A stretch of DNA of 32,374 bases from positions 1 through 32,374 of the IMG/VR virus record IMGVR_UViG_3300025687_000184; one strand, given 5' to 3'. This stretch comes from a virus. Under the pieces are notes generated by a model, which saw nothing but the letters and a program-made list of their open reading frames with translations, was not told the origin of the DNA and searched no databases. The position numbers and the translations under genes are program-made. Shown piece by piece: positions 20,085 to 27,993 of this stretch. Within the stretch, counting starts at the first letter, position 1; every line of letters begins with the position of its first letter.

Positions 20085-20690
20085 ATGACAAGTAAAGTTG
20101 ATATTGCAAACTACGCTTTAAACAAAATCGGCGGGTCAAACATCATTAGCTTTACTGAGGACAGCAAGGCTGCGCGGATTGTTAATCAGCGTTATGATGC
20201 AGCCCGTGACGCTGTTTTTCGGGCGCATCCGTGGAATTGTTTAATTCGTCGCGCAGAATTAGCGCGGAGTTCAACGGCTCCTACGTTTGGGTACACGTAT
20301 CAATACGCACTGCCAACTGACCCATACTGCTTGCGTGTTTTGGAATTTAGCAATGGATCTTTATCATATCCGCAAGATAACATGGTTTCTGCGCTTGGTG
20401 AGCCAGTGTTTGTTATTGAGGGTAGAAATCTTCTGACAAATGAAGGCACAGCAAAAATTAAGTATGTGGCGCAAATTACAGACCCAGCGCAGTATGATGC
20501 CAACTTAGTTGAAACAGTTGCCGCGCGTCTGGCGCATGAGATTGCGTATGCAATTTCGGGATCGACAACTTTGGTGCAATTAATGGACGTACAGTATCAA
20601 ACGCAATTAAAAGAGGCTCGGTTTGTTGACGCGACTGAGGGCGCGACAACACACATTGAGGCGAGCGACTTTATTGAAGCGAGGTTCTGA
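20085..20690 (+). CDS. Tail tubular protein A (T7 gp11-like gatekeeper)
   Basis: The 201-residue protein matches T7 gp11 in length. It begins SKVDIANYALNKIGGSNIIS, then EDSKAARIVNQRYDAARDAV and FRAHPWNCLIRRAELA, the standard pattern of this family. A beta-rich part (YQYALPTDPYCLRVLEF) and a C-terminal helix with ETVAARLAHEIAYAISGS follow. It forms the ring that joins the portal to the tail nozzle. Its stop overlaps the ATG of the nozzle gene. Confidence 0.92.
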   Translation: MTSKVDIANYALNKIGGSNIISFTEDSKAARIVNQRYDAARDAVFRAHPWNCLIRRAELARSSTAPTFGYTYQYALPTDPYCLRVLEFSNGSLSYPQDNMVSALGEPVFVIEGRNLLTNEGTAKIKYVAQITDPAQYDANLVETVAARLAHEIAYAISGSTTLVQLMDVQYQTQLKEARFVDATEGATTHIEASDFIEARF

Positions 20691-22969
20691 TGGCGCGATC
20701 AGCACCAGCATATAGCTCATTCACCGCTGGTGAGATTGGGCCAAAGTTTGAAGGTCGAACGAATATTGAAAAATATCGTGAGGGTTTGGCTGATTTGACA
20801 AACATGATTGTCATGCCAAGCGGTGGCGTAACACGCCGCCCCGGCACAGAGTTTTTAGATGAAGTTAAAAATAGCGCGGTCAAGACGCGTCTTATCCCGT
20901 TTCAGTTCAAAGCCAGTGATACGTATATTTTAGAGTTTGGCGATCAAGTGTTTCGGATTTATCGTAACGGTGCGCTGGTTACGAGTGGCGGAGTTCCTGT
21001 TGAAGTTGTTACGCCTTATGTGGCTGCGGACATCTTTAATCTGCGTTTTGTACAATCTGCCGATACAATGTATTTTACGCATCCAAGCTATGACGTGCGC
21101 AAATTAACGCGGACAGATCATGATGCTTGGAAGTTTTCCATTCCGATCTTTCAAGGTGGATTGGATGCTGCAAAGTATATTGAAAACATTACGCAAGCTA
21201 ATCCCGGTGTTATTACTGTAACAGGTCATGGATTTAGCAATGGCAATGAGGTTTCATTGTCAGGCATTCAAGGCATGACAGAAATATCGGGTGCAAATTA
21301 TCGCGTTGCCAATGCAACAACCAATACATTTACACTTGTTGACGAGGCTGGTGATAATGTTGACACAACCAGCTTTACGGCGTTTGAAGATGGTGGAGGC
21401 ACTGAGGTTGCAATTACTGGTGCGACACAAGCCAACCCATGCGTGATTACCAGCAACAGTCATCCGTTCTTTGATAACGATGTTATCTATATCAAAGACG
21501 TGGCTGGCATGACAGAATTGAATGATGCTTATTATATCGTTGCATCTGCCACAACAAATACATTTGCATTAAAAGATATGTCTGGCACTGACGTTGATGC
21601 GACAGGATATACTGCTTACACCTCTGGCGGCACGGCTGAGCTTGCATTATCCAAGGTGCAGAAGATACAGGCTGTCGGAACAGAAATGAGCGGTACGGAC
21701 AACCGTCCCAGCGTTGTAACATTCTTTGAGCAGCGTTTGGTATTTGCCAACACAAACAACAATCCGCAGACGATCTTCTTTAGCAAAAATGCTGATTACC
21801 AAAACTTTGAGACAGGCACGGCTGACGATGATGCTTTGATCTACACGATTGCGTCAAACCAAGTGAACGCAATTCGTTATCTGTCTGCCACGCGGATCTT
21901 GACGATTGGCACTACTGGTGGCGAATATGTTTTAACATCTGCAAATGATGGTCCCATTACACCAACAGCAACTTTGATCCGCAAATATTCCAATTATGGA
22001 TCAGGAAATGTTGAGCCTGTGCAAGTTGCAGATGTGACGTTATTCTTGCAGCGCGGTGGACGTAAAGTGCGTGAATTTAAATATGTCGGCGAATTGAATA
22101 TTGAAGCATATGCAGCGCCTGACATGACGATCTTAGCAGAGCATTTGACTGAAGGCGGCGTTGTTGGGTTTGCATATCAACAAGAACCGGAAAGCATTAT
22201 CTGGGCAATTCGCGCAGACGGCACGCTGCTTGGCTTGTCATATCGCCGAGAAGAGCAGATTGTTGCATGGCATAAGCACATCATTGGCGGCACGTTTAGT
22301 GGCGGTCAGGCTGTTGTTGAAAGCATTACAACTTTGCCGACAGACACGGGCGAAGACGAATTATATATGATTGTAAAGCGTACTATTAATGGTGCTACTA
22401 AAAGATATGTTGAGCGCATGAAAGTGTTTGACTTTGGTTCTGACACGACAACTGCATTTTTTGTTGACAGCGGGTTGACGTATAGTGGCTCGGCTGTGAA
22501 TACACTTTCTGGCTTGTCTCACTTGGAAGGCGAAAGCGTAACGGTATTGGCAAATGGCGCTGCGCATCCAGTTCGTACAGTATCTAGTGGCGCAATAAGC
22601 ATGGCTTATGATACAACTAATGCAGCAGTCGGTTACAGTTACACAAGTTCAATGCAAACAATGCGGTTAGATACAGGCTCAGCAGATGGCACAGCGCAAG
22701 GCAAACCAAAGCGTATTCATGGTTTGACTGTGCGTTTCCATGAAACTGTTGGCGCAGAGATTGGTAATGACAGCGGCGAGACAGATCGTATTCCGTTTCG
22801 CAGTTCTGCCAATCCAATGGATCAGGGTGTTCCATTGTTTAGCGGCGATAAGAAGATTGAGTTTCCCGGCGGTTTTCAAGATGATGATCGTGTTTACGTG
22901 CGACAAGATCAAGCGTTGCCAATGACGGTTCTGGCGTTGTTCCCGCGTTTGAACACGTTTGATATATGA
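20690..22969 (+). CDS. Tail tubular protein B (T7 gp12-like nozzle) with two FCCH-like repeats
   Basis: The 759-residue protein starts with SSFTAGEIGPKFEGRTNIEK, LTNMIVMPSGGVTRRPGTEF and YILEFGDQVFRIYRNG, the classic gp12 N-terminus. Residues about 166-240 and 241-318 are two related inserts (TQANPGVITVTGHGFSNGNE and TQANPCVITSNSHPFFDNDV, each ending with TTNTF[TA]L). They resemble the E1 FCCH-type beta modules seen in phage tail proteins. The remainder has the family blocks TVVTFFEQRLVFANT-like VVTFFEQRLVFAN and GNVEPVQVADVTLFLQRGGR. It forms the hexameric nozzle of the short tail and contacts fibres. Confidence 0.92.
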   Translation: MARSAPAYSSFTAGEIGPKFEGRTNIEKYREGLADLTNMIVMPSGGVTRRPGTEFLDEVKNSAVKTRLIPFQFKASDTYILEFGDQVFRIYRNGALVTSGGVPVEVVTPYVAADIFNLRFVQSADTMYFTHPSYDVRKLTRTDHDAWKFSIPIFQGGLDAAKYIENITQANPGVITVTGHGFSNGNEVSLSGIQGMTEISGANYRVANATTNTFTLVDEAGDNVDTTSFTAFEDGGGTEVAITGATQANPCVITSNSHPFFDNDVIYIKDVAGMTELNDAYYIVASATTNTFALKDMSGTDVDATGYTAYTSGGTAELALSKVQKIQAVGTEMSGTDNRPSVVTFFEQRLVFANTNNNPQTIFFSKNADYQNFETGTADDDALIYTIASNQVNAIRYLSATRILTIGTTGGEYVLTSANDGPITPTATLIRKYSNYGSGNVEPVQVADVTLFLQRGGRKVREFKYVGELNIEAYAAPDMTILAEHLTEGGVVGFAYQQEPESIIWAIRADGTLLGLSYRREEQIVAWHKHIIGGTFSGGQAVVESITTLPTDTGEDELYMIVKRTINGATKRYVERMKVFDFGSDTTTAFFVDSGLTYSGSAVNTLSGLSHLEGESVTVLANGAAHPVRTVSSGAISMAYDTTNAAVGYSYTSSMQTMRLDTGSADGTAQGKPKRIHGLTVRFHETVGAEIGNDSGETDRIPFRSSANPMDQGVPLFSGDKKIEFPGGFQDDDRVYVRQDQALPMTVLALFPRLNTFDI

Positions 22970-22979
22970 GGCTAGATAG

Positions 22980-23516
22980 ATGAGTATCTTTGCAGCAATC
23001 AGTTTAGGTGCACAGCTTATAGGCGGGGTTCAATCAAGAAATGCGGCAAACCGAGCCGCAAAGAAGGCGCAGCAAGCGGCAGAATTTAATGCAAGTATAA
23101 TTGAACGCGATATTGATCTGTTGGAAAGACAGCGCGGAATTATCAATGCAAACTTTTTAGTGCAGCAAGAAAGAGCAGAGCAAGAATTTGAGCGTGACGT
23201 GCAAGCAGTTGCTCGGTCTGGTTTTGCTTACGGTGGCTTTGATATGAGCCAAGGCACGCCAATGGAGGTGCTGCGTAACAATGCGCGTGAGTTTGAATAT
23301 CAAAAATCTGTTGAGCGGTTTAATAATCAAATTACAAATCTGCAAATTACAGACGCACAAGAAGAGGCTGAGTTAAACGCACAGTTGGCGCGTATGGAAG
23401 GCGGCGCGACAGCCGCAGGTTTAAGGGCGCAAGGCACAAGAAGTTTGATTAGTAGTTTGGGTCAAGCTGCTCAATTTACTTATCAAGCTGGCGGATTGAA
23501 GGAAATATTTAAATGA
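22980..23516 (+). CDS. Internal virion protein, T7 gp14-like
   Basis: The 178-residue protein starts with a short hydrophobic stretch (MSIFAAISLGAQLIGGVQS). A long Ala/Gln-rich helix with QRGIINANFLVQQERAEQEF follows, then the conserved block ARSGFAYGGFDMSQGTPMEV (about 77-96). This is typical of small ejection proteins of T7-like phages. In the family it leaves the virion first and forms a pore in the host outer membrane. It lies between the nozzle and a larger ejection protein, as expected, and overlaps the next gene as ATGA. Confidence 0.78.
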   Translation: MSIFAAISLGAQLIGGVQSRNAANRAAKKAQQAAEFNASIIERDIDLLERQRGIINANFLVQQERAEQEFERDVQAVARSGFAYGGFDMSQGTPMEVLRNNAREFEYQKSVERFNNQITNLQITDAQEEAELNAQLARMEGGATAAGLRAQGTRSLISSLGQAAQFTYQAGGLKEIFK

Positions 23517-25291
23517 GGATACCAGTATTTCGCACCCGTGCCGCAGCAACTCAAGAAGCACCCGGACGCAGCATTCAAGCTAGAATGCGCGGCGATGTTC
23601 TTGCTCAAGCAGAATTGCAGAAAGTCTCAGTGGGGCAGGAAATGGTCGCACAGATTGGCGAATACGCTAAGATGCGATATAAAGAGGCAGAGGAGCTTAA
23701 ACTAAACGAAGCACTGTTGGCGGCTGAGGATGGCATTCGGACAGCCTCACGCGATCTATCGCGCTCCTCGCAGCTATACAATATCTTTGAGGGTGAAAAC
23801 CTATGGGATCAGCAGACATCTGCGATCCGCGATCAGGCTTTGGATGCGCTGGGCGGGAATAGATTTACGCGTCAGAAGTTTTTAGAGCGTTACGGGCAAA
23901 TGGAAGTGACAAGTCGTTTTGAATTGCGCGGCGTTGTTGATCGTAAAATAGAAGCTGCCAAGCAGGCTGCGATTACTGCCCGTAACGAGCAAACGGTAGT
24001 GGATTTATCTGATCCGGGCCTTACGGACCCAGCGGCAATGATTGAGAAATATAATGCAACGCTCGCAGGCCTGACCGTTGATCAGGCTCGTTCTGTTAAA
24101 AATGGCACGGCAAATCCAACCGTTGTGCAGGCTGCAAATTTAAAATTAAAAAAACGCATCGCGGAAAATGTTGCAAGTGCATATATTGGATCAGATCCAA
24201 TATTAGCGGCAACAATGCTTGGCGCATTAGAAATACAAGATCGGATTGATCTGGGTGAAGATGTTCCAAAAGATGAAATGCCTGCATTGCCCGGCGGCTC
24301 ATATGCTCTTTATACTTTGCAAAACTTGCCGCGTGATGAGGCTATAAATGTTTTGGCTAACGCATTAACAAATGCAAACAAGTTTGCAGCGTTAGAAGAA
24401 AAGATGCAACAGCGTGCTGAAGCTGCTGAAAAAGATGTTATTCAGAATGCAAAGAATAGATATTTTTATTATCAGCCAGACGAAACGTATAGCATAGTTG
24501 ATTTAAATAGATTTTTACCAAATGCGATAGGATACTTGCCTAAAGAGGCTTTTGCTGATGTTGAGAACATTAAAGGCACAGATATGCGTACTGCAATTGA
24601 AACTTATTTAGATGCATCAAATGCAATCACGCCGGATTTCCGTGAAAAGATAAATAAGCTAGATGAAGAAGAAAATGTTAGTTTTTTACCATATCGTGAG
24701 AAATCAGATCAAAAAACCTATGATGAATTGTTTGCTTATAAAAATAAAGGCGATTTAAGATATAGTGATGTAGAAGATTACAAAAGACAATTATCACGCG
24801 AAGATTACGTCTATTTTATAAACAGTATAGAAACCGAAGAAGAGGAAGCAGTTAGCGCGGCAAAGCGTTATGCGCAGGCAACCTTCCAGTATGATGAGCA
24901 GACAGCACTTGATCCAAACATGGGTCGCGCATCTAAGGCTGCATTTTATTCTGTTGTTGCCGAGTTGGAGCGTGCGGTTGCCGATCGTCGATTATCGGCT
25001 GAAGGACCAATGACGCCCACTGAAATTAATCAGCTAACACGCAACTTAATCAACGATCAGAAAGAGTTTTTCGAGCAGCAGCTACGTCAGGATTATGTCG
25101 GCCAGATTGATCGTTACAATAAAGATAATAGCGGAATTGGCATGCTTTTAAGCTATGAAAATCCTTTAGCTGATTTGGATAATTGGTATGCTGGCCTTTC
25201 AGTTGCAGAACAAACCGCCCAAAACTCTAAATATGGTCGGATTAGAAGCAATTTGAAACTTGAATACTTTAACAAAGGGTTTGAATACTAA
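23513..25291 (+). CDS. Internal virion protein, T7 gp15-like
   Basis: The 592-residue protein is predominantly helical and mixed-charge with no membrane segment. It begins MRIPVFRTRAAATQEAPGRS, then VGQEMVAQIGEYAKMRYKEA. Middle and C-terminal segments such as SVVAELERAVADRRLSAEGP and TPTEINQLTRNLINDQKEFF are typical of the elongated helical ejection proteins. Size and order (gp14-, gp15-, gp16-like) support the call. It would form part of the periplasmic DNA-ejection tunnel. Its final A is shared with the ATG of the next gene. Confidence 0.72.
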   Translation: MRIPVFRTRAAATQEAPGRSIQARMRGDVLAQAELQKVSVGQEMVAQIGEYAKMRYKEAEELKLNEALLAAEDGIRTASRDLSRSSQLYNIFEGENLWDQQTSAIRDQALDALGGNRFTRQKFLERYGQMEVTSRFELRGVVDRKIEAAKQAAITARNEQTVVDLSDPGLTDPAAMIEKYNATLAGLTVDQARSVKNGTANPTVVQAANLKLKKRIAENVASAYIGSDPILAATMLGALEIQDRIDLGEDVPKDEMPALPGGSYALYTLQNLPRDEAINVLANALTNANKFAALEEKMQQRAEAAEKDVIQNAKNRYFYYQPDETYSIVDLNRFLPNAIGYLPKEAFADVENIKGTDMRTAIETYLDASNAITPDFREKINKLDEEENVSFLPYREKSDQKTYDELFAYKNKGDLRYSDVEDYKRQLSREDYVYFINSIETEEEEAVSAAKRYAQATFQYDEQTALDPNMGRASKAAFYSVVAELERAVADRRLSAEGPMTPTEINQLTRNLINDQKEFFEQQLRQDYVGQIDRYNKDNSGIGMLLSYENPLADLDNWYAGLSVAEQTAQNSKYGRIRSNLKLEYFNKGFEY

Positions 25292-27993
25292 TGGCTGACT
25301 TAATCCAAATAGATACAGACGAGGAAATGGATAAGTATGCCGAGGCTGAGCTTATCTCGCAAAATCCACCACCTGTTGCTGCGATCAAAGAAAAAACTTT
25401 GAACTACAACCCAATAACTGGGCGTAATGACGTTTTAACGTCATTGTCTACTGGCGGATATGTCAAAGTGGGTGAAGAGGAATTGCCACGCATTGAGCAA
25501 GTTCAGCAATATACGCGTACTTTAAAAAACATTGGTGTGCCACTTGACATAGCTGAATATGAGGCTGCTGGCTTTAGCGCAGAAGAGGTGCAGGCGGCTG
25601 GCGTTATGCCTATGGTTCAAGAAAAGCCTAAACGCACCGAGCCATTGAGTGAGGGTGAAGTGCTTCGCCTTCATCGTGAAGGTAAAAAAACTGTTGCGCC
25701 AAATCGCATGTTTATGCGTGATAATTTTAATACGGCTGTGCGTGATGGGTTATCTGCAATTGGCCTTCCCTCGCAGCAAGCCAATCAAATTGCTGATGTG
25801 ATTATGGGTCAAGTTGATACAACCGGCGGGACAGGACTGTTTGACACAGGCATCGGTATTGTAGATTTTACACCACTTGGATTGGCATTTGGGATTGAAG
25901 AGATTGGCACTGATTTAAATCGCAGTGTTCGCCAAGATGATTATACAGGCATGGGTATAGGTATTTTGCTTTTAGCTTTATCAGCCGCTGAGGCATATCC
26001 GCTTACAAAAGTTGGTGCTAAAAAAGTTAAAGCACAAATTCCAACAATACGCAAAGCAATTGCCGATCTAGGCCAAGGCGCAGAGGCACGCATTGCAGAG
26101 CGTAGTACAGGAACGACTTTATATTCTGGGTTTGATCCTACACTCTTAACAGATCCATTGTTTGCATATATTGGGAAGCGTGCTGGTAATCCCGGAAATG
26201 AAGAGGCTTTGACTGCAATTTCTGAACTTACTCAAGGTAAAAAAACAAAAGTTGAAGATTTAATAAATTATTTTGAAAAAGAACATATAAACATTCATGG
26301 TCGCAAACTTGATCCATATGTTGATGAAGATTTTGATGTTGCTGTTCAAGCTGCATCAAATGAAGTTAAATATCAAATGGATGAAGCTATCAGCGGCAGA
26401 GGCTGGTATGATAGTGACGTAAAGAAAACTTTTGAAACTTTATCACAAGTTCCCGGTTTAGAGCGTTTAGCTGATGATGAAACATTGCGCATTATATGGT
26501 CAGCATTTGCAGCGCCAACATCTATTGGTAACAAAGTTGATTTAAATACTCGTGCGGCAACAGCGGCATTTTTGCAATATTTAAAAACGGGCAAAGTTCC
26601 TGTCGATCCACCAATGAAAGGTGCAACTACTGAAGGCATCCGAGGTGCAGGTTGGGGTATGAAAGGAAAGTCTGTTGCCGCTGGTATGAAGGTCATTGCG
26701 CATTTAATTGATACCAAGGGACCAGAGGGTTTTGCAGATTGGTGGCTTTCACCTCATACGCTAGAAGAGCTAACTAATGTTCGTAAAGCTGCCGGATTGA
26801 GTGGTGGGCCAAGCGGATTAAGTGGAGGTAAGGATAGCCTGCATCTTGGTGCTATGGTCCTTGGCGATAAAACAGGTCGGTATTCTTTAAATATTAACGG
26901 CTATCAAGGAACGACAAAAGATCTTTGGTTCTCACGTTCATATAACAGACACTTTGGCGATATGCGTAATCCAGATGGGTCAATTGCTGGCGGTCCAAGA
27001 AATCAAACAGAGCGCCGTCGCATGGAAGAATTTACAGCACGGATGCTTGACAGCATTAAAGAGGAAGGTCTAACTGAGCAAGATGCTCAAGCCATTTTGT
27101 GGTTCTATGAGCAAAATCTATTCACTGATCTTGGCGTGACATCACGTCCGGGATCATTTTCTGAAGCAGCGGAGAAAATAGCAAATGAGTTACGATCAGG
27201 AGTTCGCACAAGCGATGAAATTGAAACTGGAGTTGAACAGGCAGGCGAAGGGCTTGCAGGGTTCAGAGAAATCAGCGCCCCGAAGCGGACCGTTCGATCG
27301 GAGCGCAGAAGTAGACAAACTGATGGCGAAGCATTCGGGCCTTACACGCGAGGAAGCGGAGAAGGGGCTGAGGGAACTGGGCTTCTAGTTCTTAATCCTG
27401 ACGAGCAAACACAGCGTATATACAACGAGGCAGGCATTTCACTGCCTAGCATTAAAGAGCAGCCTGCGGCAGATACAGCAGTACAATACAATGCCGATAT
27501 GACAGAGGCAATGTCGGGGCATACTTATGGTGCACAGGTTGAAATTAAATCGGCAGAAGAGCTTGCAAACGCAAGATTGTTCAGAACAGAAAACAACAGC
27601 GGATTTGCAATTAAACCTGACGGCGATATTGTTGCTGTGTTTCAGTCTGGTAATGAAACTGGTAGCGTAGGATATGCGATGATCCAAGCGGCTGTTGAGG
27701 CTGGTGGACGTAAATTAGATGCATTTGATACATTCTTGCCCGGCATTTATGAAACCGCTGGATTTAAGCCAGTCGCCAGATTGCCTTGGGATGATGAATT
27801 TTCGCCGCCTAATTGGGATAAAGAAGTATTTAAAAAGTTTAACAATGGAGAGCCTGATGTAGTATTCTTTGTGTACGATCCTAATTACTTTGGTGGCGCA
27901 ACGGATGTACCTATATTTAAAAATTATGATGATGCTGTTGCTGCGCAGGATGCAGAAATAGCACGACTAAAGGAGACAATAGATGGCTATTGA
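25291..27993 (+). CDS. Large internal virion protein with C-terminal acetyltransferase-like domain
   Basis: This 900-residue protein begins MADLIQIDTDEEMDKYAEAE. It has a hydrophobic stretch near residue 222-237 (GMGIGILLLALSAAEAYP), and a central helical domain (about 300-600) with ISGRGWYDSDVKKTFETLSQ. A low-complexity Arg/Ser/Gly linker spans about 640-700. The C-terminal ~150 residues read NSGFAIKPDGDIVAVFQSG, GSVGYAMIQAAVEAGGRKLD and FLPGIYETAGFKPVARLPWD, a GNAT-like fold pattern. Such domains occur in polyvalent phage proteins ejected into the cell. The linker is overlapped by a nested ORF in another frame. The enzyme activity is inference. Confidence 0.65.
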   Translation: MADLIQIDTDEEMDKYAEAELISQNPPPVAAIKEKTLNYNPITGRNDVLTSLSTGGYVKVGEEELPRIEQVQQYTRTLKNIGVPLDIAEYEAAGFSAEEVQAAGVMPMVQEKPKRTEPLSEGEVLRLHREGKKTVAPNRMFMRDNFNTAVRDGLSAIGLPSQQANQIADVIMGQVDTTGGTGLFDTGIGIVDFTPLGLAFGIEEIGTDLNRSVRQDDYTGMGIGILLLALSAAEAYPLTKVGAKKVKAQIPTIRKAIADLGQGAEARIAERSTGTTLYSGFDPTLLTDPLFAYIGKRAGNPGNEEALTAISELTQGKKTKVEDLINYFEKEHINIHGRKLDPYVDEDFDVAVQAASNEVKYQMDEAISGRGWYDSDVKKTFETLSQVPGLERLADDETLRIIWSAFAAPTSIGNKVDLNTRAATAAFLQYLKTGKVPVDPPMKGATTEGIRGAGWGMKGKSVAAGMKVIAHLIDTKGPEGFADWWLSPHTLEELTNVRKAAGLSGGPSGLSGGKDSLHLGAMVLGDKTGRYSLNINGYQGTTKDLWFSRSYNRHFGDMRNPDGSIAGGPRNQTERRRMEEFTARMLDSIKEEGLTEQDAQAILWFYEQNLFTDLGVTSRPGSFSEAAEKIANELRSGVRTSDEIETGVEQAGEGLAGFREISAPKRTVRSERRSRQTDGEAFGPYTRGSGEGAEGTGLLVLNPDEQTQRIYNEAGISLPSIKEQPAADTAVQYNADMTEAMSGHTYGAQVEIKSAEELANARLFRTENNSGFAIKPDGDIVAVFQSGNETGSVGYAMIQAAVEAGGRKLDAFDTFLPGIYETAGFKPVARLPWDDEFSPPNWDKEVFKKFNNGEPDVVFFVYDPNYFGGATDVPIFKNYDDAVAAQDAEIARLKETIDGY
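27185..27388 (+). CDS. Nested out-of-frame small gene within the ejection protein gene
   Basis: A 67-residue ORF lies wholly inside the 900-codon gene in the +1 frame. It starts at ATG 27185 with GGAGA 10 bases upstream. The product is more protein-like than the host frame here: MSYDQEFAQAMKLKLELNRQ, a polar linker with SGPFDRSAEV, and KLMAKHSGLTREEAEKGLRE ending LGF, which looks like a small UBA-like helical end. The host frame in the same bases encodes a low-complexity linker, and base composition is visibly GC-richer than in the flanks. The function is unknown. It could be overprinted, or an acquired gene that became read through. Confidence 0.5.
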   Translation: MSYDQEFAQAMKLKLELNRQAKGLQGSEKSAPRSGPFDRSAEVDKLMAKHSGLTREEAEKGLRELGF

